A stretch of 64,000 nt of DNA. Origin: Paragonimus skrjabini miyazakii (taxonomy: Eukaryota; Platyhelminthes; Trematoda; Plagiorchiida; Troglotrematidae). Where the stretch lies: contig JTDE01001346.1 of the NCBI GenBank assembly GCA_014338405.1, positions 80,904 to 144,903 of the forward strand, read 5' to 3'. How positions within the stretch are numbered: the stretch's first letter is position 1; each line of letters begins with the position of its first letter. The notes beneath the pieces are model-generated. The model was not told where the DNA came from. It ran no database searches and saw only the letters and a list, made by a program, of their open reading frames with translations. Below, one piece after another: positions 39,758 through 49,524 of this stretch. The position numbers and the translations under genes are program-made.

Positions 39758-39903
39758 TTAATCAGTAAAACGAAATCTTCCCTGTTTTATCTGGAAGTTA
39801 TTCTGGCGTTTGTGAATTCGCGTATATGAACCGTAACTCCGAATCGCAACGCAATGAGGTTTCTCCTTTAACTTTCTGTGTACTTTGACCCGATTCTTCT
39901 CGT
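39758..39903 (-). CDS. Candidate basic terminal exon beside a SINE insertion
   Basis: On the minus strand CTGCCCCAG opens a frame in phase 1 that runs 47 codons to TAA. It is very basic (NRVKVHRKLKEKPHC and RIHKRQNNFQIKQGRF). The hammerhead element inserted only a few bases upstream of the acceptor, so the natural polypyrimidine tract now begins with the target duplication. If this was an exon, the insertion may have altered its recognition. Confidence is low. Confidence 0.22.
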
Positions 39904-39909
39904 CTGGGG

Positions 39910-40402
39910 CAGATTTTTTATTTTTCAACTTGAACATCACCCACAATTGATCGCAGCTGTCGCAGCTCCATATCGCCTAGCAGGTTTAATGAGATCGGAG
40001 ATCTCGACCTGTCTAGGAAGTCCTAATCGCTGGGTTATCGACTGGAGTTAACAGGACAGTTACTGTGTCTCCATTTTGAGACGATCGGGCAACCTGATCA
40101 TTACTCACAAGCGAAAGTGGTTGAGTGTTCACATATGATAATTCGGTCGTGCCTAACGTGAGGTCAATGGCGCAGTGGTAAACATGGTTGCCTCATGAAC
40201 AGCGTGTCCGTGGTCCAAGTCTCGCCAGTGACGATGATATGCACTACTGACGAGCTCTAATGAGAGCGAAACTCGAGTCTAGTGCTTCTTTTCGAAAGCG
40301 GCTGACTGGAAAGTCTATAGAGCTGCGACAGTTGTGATCAATTGTAGGTGATGTTCAACTTGAAATTAACCAAATCCCCGACTACTCATCAGATTTTTTA
40401 TT
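39910..40402 (+). mobile_element. tRNA-derived hammerhead short element with target duplication (copy B)
   Basis: A 13-bp direct repeat CAGATTTTTTATT flanks the element (39910-39922 and 40390-40402), giving exact ends for an insertion of 467 bases. The length and A/T-rich sequence of the duplication suggest target-primed reverse transcription. Inside, the first 50 bases (TTGAACATCACCCACAATTG onwards) are the reverse complement of the last part (near 40320-40370), so the termini are inverted. Between them are the body, the tRNA-like promoter and an intact hammerhead shared with copy A. No protein is encoded, so the enzymes must come from elsewhere. Confidence 0.88.
40241..40285 (+). ncRNA. Hammerhead ribozyme, type I, small stem III
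   Basis: The sequence is identical to the ribozyme at 20591-20635, including CTGACGA, the perfect stem II, GAAA, the GTC triplet and the GCACTA/TAGTGC stem I. Cleavage is expected between 40279 and 40280. Identity here, while the surrounding element has diverged at many positions, suggests the motif is constrained or the copies share a recent master. Confidence 0.9.
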
Positions 40403-40691
40403 GTCACTTTTCGCGCGTTGGGTCGATTTGTCTTACTAGTGATTCACACAATTCTTTCTGCTTAATACTTCTTCACTGGACTTTAATCATACTCTATGGC
40501 TGCGTTGACATATCCGGCTGAAAGTCGGAATAATCATTTCTCCAAGTTGGTTATGTTTAAAAAGTGTGGTTTTCTGTTCAGTTTGTGTTAGCATTAAGTG
40601 AGCCACTAAAAAAAGAACGATACCATTTACGAAAATACACACTCGGTTGTACATCGTTTGCAAAGACAGTCCAATATGTATAAACAATCTA

Positions 40692-40880
40692 TTATCCGTG
40701 ATGGTATTCCTGATCAACTGATAAGATTTCTCTCAGATCCGGGCGGGGTTCGTTCGTTTTTTGTTTACGTGGTGTATTTATAGCACTCATTCTTAGTTCA
40801 TCTGGTATCGATAGGTTAACGCTTGTAGAGCTACAGTTAATATTCGTCTTTTGTGACATTTCTTGAAGCTTTGACGTTGA
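40692..40880 (-). CDS. Candidate terminal exon, polar protein
   Basis: An acceptor ending AAAGTCGCAG on the minus strand opens 62 codons in phase 0 to TAA. The peptide is polar and Ser/Thr-rich (STSKLQEMSQKTNINCSSTS and NTPRKQKTNEPRPDLREIL). The candidate exon at 43212-43372 on the same strand ends in phase 0 and could splice to it across a 2.3 kb intron. No family is recognised, and a polyadenylation signal is not evident. Confidence 0.33.
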   Translation of the reverse strand, partial: STSKLQEMSQKTNINCSSTSVNLSIPDELRMSAINTPRKQKTNEPRPDLREILSVDQEYHHG

Positions 40881-42115
40881 CTGCGACTTTGTTTCAATCA
40901 CGAATGAAATAAGGATTCAGGCAGTTGTACTGGATTGCGTAATGTGATCTCCGTCTCAGCGGCACACGCAAAACATTCTCATAAAAAAACAAGTGCGCAC
41001 TCAGTAAATAACTATAGTCTTCTGTACAAACTAACTAGGTTCGATGTAATTCTTTCTGGGGTTTGAAAATAAAAGTGACTAAGCAGTCACAAAACATGAG
41101 CCATTGGTGTGGACTTTGAGGTTGGGCTGGGAGTATGGCTCCGATTATGGTCGCGGGATTCAAGCTTTATTGTGAGTTATTGTTCATTTTATTAAGAGCA
41201 GCGTGGATGCAGAAATGGGTCAGCTTTATTCTGGGCCGCATAGGTCACCAAGGTCCTTAACTTTGGCCAAACGAATTCCCCGCAGGAAACCAAGGGATAC
41301 TGATTTTCATTGCAAAGATATCTGTTCTTAGTCGAGGATTCAGGTTCCTTCTATATCTCTTACAAGTTCAAACGTTTATACTTTTTTCTCTGCATTTTAC
41401 TCAAATATCCGTCAAGTTTAACAGCAACTCTTTGGAAAAGCATAGAAGTATGCCTCTAAATTGGAAATGGGCGTGTACTGTTGAAAAAATTAAAGATGAC
41501 ACAGTGGCTTCTAGTATTTACCCCGCACAGACCATGTAGGCAAACTGATGGTCCATGCACTCATACAGGTGAGTTAATATCGGCCTAGAAGAAGCTGCGT
41601 TCAGTATTCACTTCTAATTTGCTGCACTATTACGAACCGATGTCTCTCAAGGTACTGTTGCAGAATATCATCCATTCTTTGGATAACGGTTTTTCTTGCG
41701 GGCTCCCTGAGAGTGTCATTTCTCCACCCCAATAGATATCGTATCCAAAGTACCGTAAACACTAGACAAGAAGTAAAAGAGGTAACCCCTGAAAGTTATT
41801 CCACGTAACTGGCGGGATTCCCCTAGAAGAGGACTCAAATTGTTAAACAGAATGTTATCGGTCAATCATATCATAACCGCCCCAAGACATTCGGCCACTC
41901 TGCAAAGACATCACTGATTTCAATTCTTTTGGGGAGTCCTTGTAAATCAAATGAATAACGGCTTGATCAAGAAAAGCCACCTCACTTTTTCTGGCTGACA
42001 CAAGGACAACTCAAACATAGTCTGTATGATCCTGCCGTGCGGGATTGTCCATGCCATTAGTAAAACACTTACACTTGAGTCATCAAGCATATTCTTCCGC
42101 TTCATTTTTTGGTAG

Positions 42116-42209
42116 TGAAATTAGCACCAGCCAACTCTTTGTCTCTATCCCAGTCGATTCCCAAAGATTAGTTTTTGAAAGCCAACACGTCGGGCTCAAT
42201 GAATCTGTG
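42116..42209 (+). CDS. Candidate exon 1 of a plus-strand two-exon model
   Basis: A strong acceptor (TTCCGCTTCATTTTTTGGTAG) and a consensus donor CTGTG/GTGAGTCA bracket 94 bases, entered in phase 2 and left in phase 0. The translation is LFVSIPVDSQRLVFESQHVG with short flanks. The next candidate exon (42601-42699) starts in phase 0, so joining them across a 391-base intron keeps the frame. The protein is unrecognised. Confidence 0.36.
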
Positions 42210-42600
42210 GTGAGTCAGATGAATTAACAAATATTAGATGATCAGTTATCAGTGTTGGGTTTGGAGGCAATTCGATGCGTATACTCGTTCCCACATGATA
42301 GCCCTCCCTATATAGTAACCTATTCTGGTTTTTTCCGCGGTAACCATTATCTCACTTGTAGTTACGAAAGTTCCCATAAGAAGTGCTTGTCTCTGTATCG
42401 TTCAACATATTGCATATCGTCCTGAACGGATATTTCGCTCACATTGCTCGTTCCCTTTTACATTGTTATCTGTTGTTTCTTATGTCCACTAACTTAGAAA
42501 TCGGCCAGTGGCTGTAATCAATTTGGCACAGATTTTGTATCGCTTTAGCCTGTCACATGCATTTTGTAAACAAGTTTTAACTTTTTCCTCTCCTGGTCAG

Positions 42601-42699
42601 AAATGTTCAAGAACGGACAGGTTAGAGTTGTCAAACATGTCAAAAAAGTTATTTGTGTTTAACCAAAAACAAGTTGATTTATTCATTCGTGGCACATAG
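42601..42699 (+). CDS. Candidate terminal exon of the plus-strand two-exon model
   Basis: The acceptor CTTTTTCCTCTCCTGGTCAG is the best in this region. The frame runs 32 codons to TAG and is lysine-rich (MSKKLFVFNQKQVDLFIRGT at the end). It is phase-compatible with 42116-42209. No AATAAA was noticed close downstream. Confidence 0.35.
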   Translation, partial: KCSRTDRLELSNMSKKLFVFNQKQVDLFIRGT

Positions 42700-43211
42700 G
42701 TACTCACCCTGTGCACATACAAACACGTGGCAAGTTGTCTTCGGTTCTAGCTGCCTTTGTTTTCGCTCTACTTCAAGGACGTCTGTATACTGTATTCTCT
42801 ACTACAATACTACAGAAAATCAAGCTATTAACGCAACTTCAAAACGTCACCATAAAACTCTGGAGATGTTTTTTGCATAGCCGGGATACTCACGCCAAGA
42901 TAAGGACTTAATTCATCACGCTGTCTACAAATGGAGCGACGTTCGCTGGATACCTATGCAAGATCAACCCTTTGCAGGTGGTCATTAAAACATGTTTTGT
43001 GCGGCTACCTTAGTGACGCAGAATGTATGTATTGGGCTTGAGAGTGTAACAGACCAGGATATCCCGACCAAGGGGTGACATTCAGCTACCGGGGTTGCAA
43101 CCAGCTGTCAAAATGAAGTGGAACCCAACTGGACTTGTCGAATCACCATAGTTCCATTGACGGGAGAGAATACTACACCAATCTTCTCGTTAAAGTTGTT
43201 GACCCACTTAC

Positions 43212-43372
43212 CATTGAAAGTAATTTTCGCGACAAATAAATGTCAGGTGACACATCTACGCTTACAATATTGATTGATTCTCGATCAGATTTCATCGTCT
43301 TGTCATTCGTCACACGGTAGACTACCTTATTCCTCCTAATGGTATCGTCTCTTTTAAGCACGCACATATCAA
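43212..43372 (-). CDS. Candidate internal exon, unrecognised
   Basis: An acceptor ACATTCAACCCAG and a consensus donor CAATG/GTAAGTGGG bracket 161 bases on the minus strand, entered in phase 1 and left in phase 0. The translation includes VLKRDDTIRRNKVVYRVTND and VSVDVSPDIYLSRKLL, a soluble mixed alpha/beta-looking segment. It could join to 40692-40880. It could also be entered from 47944-48163, whose end phase fits, but the frame at 43596-43735 is a competing continuation of that exon. Confidence 0.38.
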
Positions 43373-43488
43373 CTGGGTTGAATGTACACGCAGGTTTTAG
43401 CACACGCGTACCCCAATCACGCTGTTTGTTGGAAAGTTATATGAACCAATACTGGAAACCATAAATGGCGAAAGGATTCATAGGCACG

Positions 43489-43695
43489 ATGACTCAGCGA
43501 GACGGGATGATAGCAATCTGTTCCAATTGCCTGTTTCTCCTCTCAAGTTCATACTGGATCCTCACGTAGGCCGATAAGTACAGATTATCTATGACTCAGC
43601 GAGACGTTGGGATGATAGCAATCTGTTCCAATTGCCTGTTTCTCCTCTCAAGTTCATACTGGATCCTCACGTAGGCCGATAAGTACAGATTATCT
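43489..43695. repeat. Near-perfect tandem duplication, unit 102/105 bp
   Basis: The unit 43489-43590 is repeated immediately at 43591-43695. The copies are identical except for three extra bases (GTT) in the second. On the minus strand the unit covers the end of the 43596-43735 frame including its stop codon. The identity means the event is very recent or an assembly artefact. Confidence 0.92.
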
Positions 43696-43735
43696 ATGAT
43701 CACTTCTGCCGCTACCACCAAGTAAAATCCATTTC
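43596..43735 (-). CDS. Candidate last exon, membrane segment plus charged tail
   Basis: On the minus strand the frame opens after GGACATAG in phase 1 and ends with TGA at 43598-43596. It encodes a hydrophobic stretch (FYLVVAAEVIIDNLYLSAYV) followed by a charged helix (QYELERRNRQLEQIA). The phase matches the end of 47944-48163, so it can be joined to the two upstream exons to give a small multi-pass protein with a cytoplasmic coiled tail. At least one transmembrane exon may be missing between them. The acceptor tract is poor, which keeps confidence down. Its terminal part is tandemly duplicated downstream. Confidence 0.36.
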
Positions 43736-46700
43736 CTATGTCCGTGTTTTTTGACAGAATTGAGTGGAATGACATTTAAAGTTACAAATTACACACAAGC
43801 TTGCCTGAAGAGGTTAAATTCAATTTAAGGACTGATATGCAGTGCCAATGTATGTGGCAGGCGTATTAGCGTCGTTAAAGAAAATGTGATGTTATATACC
43901 TTGACGAGACCTTATCATAGACCCAAAGCAGCACGAAAGAATGCCCCGATTCACAACAGTGCTCAGAAAGTTGATCGCCTGAGGATTTCCAAAAAGATGT
44001 GCATGAACCAAAAGTTAACGGTTCGAAAAGAGGCGAAAAAATATTCCTAAATGTACATCTTTTGGACAGTGCAGAAAAAATAAAAATTCCCGGACGTTAT
44101 GAATGGCTGTCAGTAGTATAGAGTGGTCTTATCCGTCTGCGAATTCTATTAGGATTGATTAATGTGTTGCAGACAGTTTTTCCTATGGAATATCCTACGG
44201 TTTATTTTATTGTCAAGACACAACAACACTAGTTACAAGGGGTCGAACTAAAACACACATTGGCTTCAGTTAATTACCTATAGGTAAACACACGTCAATC
44301 CTCCTTGAGGAGTGATACTGGTTGAAACGTCTGAAATTGATCTCTGCTGGGGCTGGGCCAAATTAGTTCATGCAACAGCGGAGCACACCATAACAGAAAG
44401 GTACATAGTTCACCTAAAAAATAGCTAGTCATGAATAGTTATACTGCGCACTTCTCTCGATAGACGAGGTATTTTTGTTAGCAAATTTCAAACATTGTGT
44501 TTGAAAGACTGATGCAGCTTTTGGGGATAAGTGAACGCAGTTCATCTATATACTGCACTACTGCGACAGAATACGAGGCTGACCGGCATACGTACTTTTA
44601 GCTATTCCGTGCTTCTCAGTCAAAGCACATGACTGAATAACAACGCAAAAATTGCATTTTGCATAGCGTAAACAGTGTCAATAATCCACTGAGGCTCTGC
44701 GAATTAAGATGTGGCATGCAGATAGAAGGGATATTTCCTCCATTAACGAAGTCAACAACCCGGATAAACTCAGCCTGACTACGAAATAATCTGGAAGATT
44801 TTTGAGTGATGTGGGTGACGAATGTCAGTAGGTAAACTTGCGTTGATCAACTGCGTGATCTACCTAATGAACGACTCCAATCAAGATCTTCGCAGGAGGA
44901 TACTAACGATTGTTTCTGCCGAAACCGGATACCTTATTTCCGTAAGCAAGAGAAACAGAACGGCACGAATTATTTTTTCCCCGACTCAGGAGACCGCCTG
45001 TGAGTTGTAATCCAAGCTGTTCACAAATCTTGCAGAGATAATCACTGTTTATAAACTGACCTCTTCTTGAGATCTGTTTTGATAAGCAAACAACAAGACA
45101 GTTCTTTCAGTCATCTTTTTGAACTCTGCATCTAATATACTTTCTTATGCGGAAGAATAAATTCCGGAATGCAAACTGGTCGTATATTTTTGTTGTATTT
45201 ATTCACAGTTGTGGACTAGTTTACATAATCCCGTGCTAGTGATTCTGCTATCTTTTGCGTATCGAAAACTGATATTTGGTGTATTCAACCTTCTACTAGT
45301 CTTTGTAAGAAGCCTGTCCAGTCAACATAAATGATCGCAGTGAACCCGAATTTTACAGAGTTAAAGAGGAAGTTAGTCTATTACAGAACCAATATCAAAC
45401 AACCACGATTCATACGGAGACGAATATAAACGTGTGGAATAAAATCTTTCGGATGTAGGTCTGTTTCGATTGGTCCCATGGAGCTCAGGTTTGTCTACTG
45501 TTTGGTAGATTAGTCTGACACCCGAACCACGGAGAATTAACCAGATCACAAATTATACACTAGTGATGGTTGGTTCATCGCCAATAACCGATTTCGTGAA
45601 TGAGAACTTACCTTGGCAAACAGTTACCGGCAATCGAGTGTTTTTCGCTATAAGCTAGTTTGCCGCGTCACACCATATGCGGTACACTATACTATTCCAA
45701 AAACATCTACCACTAGACAGCGCATTCTTCATGACTGCCAATCTGCATGTTTTATAATAGCTTTACTTTCATTCACTGGTCATTATTACGCAAATTTAAA
45801 GACGTAGATTGGTTAAAATGACATTTTACAATGTTGCCAACCATAGCCAGCTTGACAGTTGAAAGTCGCGATTTTCTTTGCACGCTAATTCAATAACAAA
45901 TTACCAAACCGCTCCAGGATTTTAAATATCATACTTCGGGAGTTAAATGGGAAACCGCTTTTTTCACCGTCAGCGGTCGCCCTAGTAAACAACCAATTCT
46001 TACAGATAAGGTAGTTAGTATACGAATTTATTGTATAGCACTATCCACTGTCTCAAACAGACAAGTCAGAATTATCGACTTTGCCCTTGACTAAACTCAT
46101 CAATCATAACGAGTGCGAAGAACTACCGAGCCAAGAACTTTTTCGTCAAACACCAAATTGTTTTCGACTAATCCACTGGTCTAACGAATCTTGTTCATAA
46201 GAAATTCATCCAGGTAACAGTGCCATTGATGGTTAACTTCCGATTTATTGGATGAGTGTGGCCTAACACATAATCATTCTGTGCCAGCAGCGGTCGCGTA
46301 ATTATCTTTTCATGCACACTTTAGATCATCCAGGTTCATGCTGATCTCTTCCGGATTTGAACCAACGAACGCGATGTGATTTTGTCTAAGTGGTGAGTAC
46401 AATTAAGAATGCCATCAATCCAAAAAGTGCTGGTTAAACCTGGCCGAAAGTTTACTATTGTCGCAGTGAGCTGGAATTTGTGACCGTGTCCATCTAAACG
46501 AATGGATGATATTCAGCTGGGTGTTATTATTTTTGACGTTTCACCTACGTAATGGTTAGCTCTCCAATAAAATACGGTATCATCTTACTCCTGTAGGTGA
46601 GGCATTCTAATGATGCAGAAGGAATTGCAATACTGTATTGTAAAGATGACGTTTACAATCCCTAACTGTTTCACGGTTACCTAAACACCTCCCGTAGCAT

Positions 46701-47943
46701 CAGTCACCGTTCCCTATTTGGGACTGTACCAACTCACGGGAACAATAGTTTAATGCAACTTTTGAACGGACAAGCTGGTCACCATGTTCAGGGATGTATA
46801 TTTCTTAAATGAGATCTATCGTGGTAATATTCATGAATTTTTCAAAACCTAGATTGATTAATTTCTGTAAGTGCTGGTTGGATTAGTTTCATAATATTCC
46901 TGTTTAAAATGTAACATGTTTCAGAAGCAACTCCAAGTTAGGTCGTGCATCGCATCACTAACTGCCTGTCTCATCTCAATTTGGCTTACGAAACGGGCGT
47001 GAAAAACAGTGTCATCGTAAAACGTTACCAATACGATTAAATCGTCAGAGCATCTGTATAATACCCAATGTGTCATTTCATTAGGTTACCAAAAGTCGTG
47101 AATGCACCTTAAACGAGGATGTTTCTGAGTGCGCATGATGGAGTACTATTTGAGAACAAGTATACCGATCGGTTAGCATGGTGACTAACACTTTAACCTC
47201 ATGACCATGGAACTAACAGTGTGCACCCCAGACTTTTCTTATTAGCGTAGATTAACTCAAATGCTGTAATTCCAAAATAAATGGTCCAATAATAATGTAA
47301 GCACAAATCTGAACCGTTTTCGTTTTCAGTAATCACACAGTGAAAATATCATCAACTTACTGAATGAAAACAGGCAGTGTCTGCAATAATATTCCACTCG
47401 ATCTTGAAGTGTTACTGAACTGAACTATCCACTCTCGTTGGAGTTTTAAAGGAGACAGAAAACTGCACATATACGAAAATACGTACGCACGTGCGCGAGC
47501 GACAGAGCGTACGTTTAAAACACACGAAGTTACTGACACACACGTTGAGTTTTTCCCGTCACCAGTACCCAGGCCCACTGACCTTCGTCATCGACAAGCG
47601 CAGCTGCTGTTACAGCCCAGTCACTCTAACCCCGGTTGGCACTGTCGACGGTAAAGACGCGATACCATGTATCAAAAAGTTTGACTTTTTTGTGTCACTA
47701 TACGTAACAGCGGTATTTCAGATTATACAAAAAAACCGATCGACGGTGTGGACAGGAAAACACAATAGAAAACGCCAGTGCACACGCAAACAGACATCCG
47801 AACGCTTCAAACAGGCAAATCCGGTAAGCGCCATTCGTCATTAGGAGATCTGAGAGAGGGCGCGCAACCATGACGCCTGGATGACATCACACACGGTGTA
47901 AGCGGGCAAACACGCAAGCGTGGTTCCTTGTGGTACGACGTAC
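43736..47943. other. Non-coding stretch, intron of the minus-strand membrane gene if that model holds
   Basis: About 4.2 kb without a defended exon. A plus-strand frame at 44822-45010 contains possible small-intron boundaries (GTAAGC near 44941 and CCCCGACTCAG near 44989) but no family match. Confidence 0.4.
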
Positions 47944-48163
47944 CTTTTACGAGGACAAAGACTAACACCGCTATAGCAGTCATCCCAAGTGTAATGGCAC
48001 AGTCGATGATAACATTTATGTGCGAACAAATGAATCCAGTCATGCCTGAGGTTGATTGTGAAGTGCCCCAAAACGACAGCCGGGAATTCACGCACATATT
48101 TACACGACCGCCCGCAAACATATATCCTGACAATCTGACACTTATGTTTGCTAGTGCGTTTGC
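47944..48163 (-). CDS. Candidate exon 2, extracellular loop and transmembrane helix
   Basis: The minus-strand frame lies between tandem acceptors TTCAG and AG just above 48163 and a strong donor AAAAG/GTACGT. Using the second AG puts the start in phase 0, matching exon 48561-48677; it ends in phase 1. It encodes a glycosylation-like site (NIS), two loop cysteines (NMC and FIC) and a clear membrane helix (AITLGMTAIAVLVFVLVK). With the upstream exon this gives helix, cysteine-containing loop, helix, as in tetraspan-type proteins. The layout recalls TMEM179-like proteins, but that is only an impression. Confidence 0.42.
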
Positions 48164-48560
48164 CTCTGAACGACAATATGCGAATTTTACGCGATAGACC
48201 AACAGCGCCAGTCACATTGTGGTCACTTTCTTGTCCTCAAGTCACCTTTGTTTAACTACGTAACATTTCCATCACAGTTTTTACAACAAACATCATCCAG
48301 GTCTCGTTTGTTATCGTATGCGGCGCCTACGTCCGAGTTAAAGGGAATCAGGAGTTGCTTTCTCTTGTGAATCGACAACAACTGCAAATATTTTTATTGG
48401 TAGAGGATAAAGGTGTGGAAAGTAAAACTTAGAATGAATAAATAAAATTATACAGAAGTGATACTAAAACCTTAGTCAATTTTATGAACCCTAGAAATTA
48501 TTTCTTTATTCAGTATGTCCTACAGAAGCAACAGAGTTGATTGGGGTGAGCGTAACATAC

Positions 48561-48677
48561 CATGATACAGTGGACATAGAGAAGAAATGATAGACAAACT
48601 ACGGAACCATATAATAGCGTCAACACAAGTGGTGGTGCATGAGTTCCGATTGACCCGCCACAAAGGCCGAAACCCAT
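48561..48677 (-). CDS. Candidate first coding exon with transmembrane helix
   Basis: An acceptor-like GGTATATCAG sits directly before the ATG (48677-48675), so the 5' leader may be joined by cis- or spliced-leader trans-splicing, which flatworms use. The 39 codons include a hydrophobic helix (PPLVLTLLYGSVVCLSFLLY) and end at donor ATCATG/GTATGT in phase 0, compatible with 47944-48163 across a 397-base intron. If the donor were ignored, the frame would continue to TGA overlapping AATAAA near 48512. Confidence 0.42.
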
Positions 48678-49478
48678 CTGATATACCAAAAGTGACATTA
48701 TTTACACACACATCCCTAACGCGTGTAAATCCAGGGCAGTAACAACGCAGAGCGTATGTGACCACAGCCAGTTAAACCTGGTTAGCCATAAAATATACCT
48801 TAGCAAAAGTAAAATCCATATCTTTCGAAACCAAACGATGAAAAATTCTCAACTTGGAGAGAAACTACACCAAAAGCTGGTTGACAGCAACAAGATACGT
48901 CAGAAGTAGAACTTCATTTCGATGAAAATCATACTGGAAAATTAGTAGAAATGATTTATAAACCCAGAAACTTTGAAACAAACGAAACCAAAAAGGTTGA
49001 AATAAGAATTGATTACAGACTTGTCACGGACTAGTTGCAGTCTATCAACCCCTACATATGTAAATATATGTCGGCATACACACGTGTCCAGCTGAATCTG
49101 TCGCATTGAAGAAAACCGCCAAAGATAGCTTTCGTTATATTAATTTTGATTCCACTTATACACTGCATATCAGTTTTAACTCGGAAGGAGGACGGACATG
49201 GCCGGTTCTACGAATTCGGGTTTGAGAAGGATAATTAATGTGTGAGTGGAACCACAAGTGGTGCAGCTCAACCACTCGTGGTGATGGTTAAGCGCAGGCG
49301 CCCTCTAGCTTTGGTCATTGAGACAGGTTAATCCAAAACGGTTGCCGTCAAACACGCGTGCGCTAATGGCTTGTTAGTTTCAGACAACTAGCACACTAGT
49401 TTGCTAGATTTCTGGGAGACCCCTTCCGCAGGATATTCTGTTAGGGGATTTTCATAACACGTCACACTTACTAATCAG

Positions 49479-49524
49479 GACTCGAACCTGTAATCCGTCC
49501 AACTTTCTGATGTCCATCCTGATA
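49479..49524 (-). mobile_element. tRNA-like SINE head, minus strand
   Basis: The B box GGTTCGAGTCC (49489-49479) lies in a short T arm (CAGG/CCTG), preceded by an A box-like TATCAGGATGG (49524-49514). The spacing of about 24 bases is short for a tRNA and no acceptor stem pairs, so this is a tRNA-derived repeat remnant rather than a gene. Confidence 0.38.

Noticed and set aside
46350..46372. B box-like GGTTCAAATCC on the minus strand
   Set aside because: No A box, no paired T arm and no repeat match, so it was not called a tRNA-like element.
47488..47844. Plus-strand 117-codon frame opposite the membrane-protein region
   Set aside because: No splice support or family; the opposite strand gives the better model nearby.
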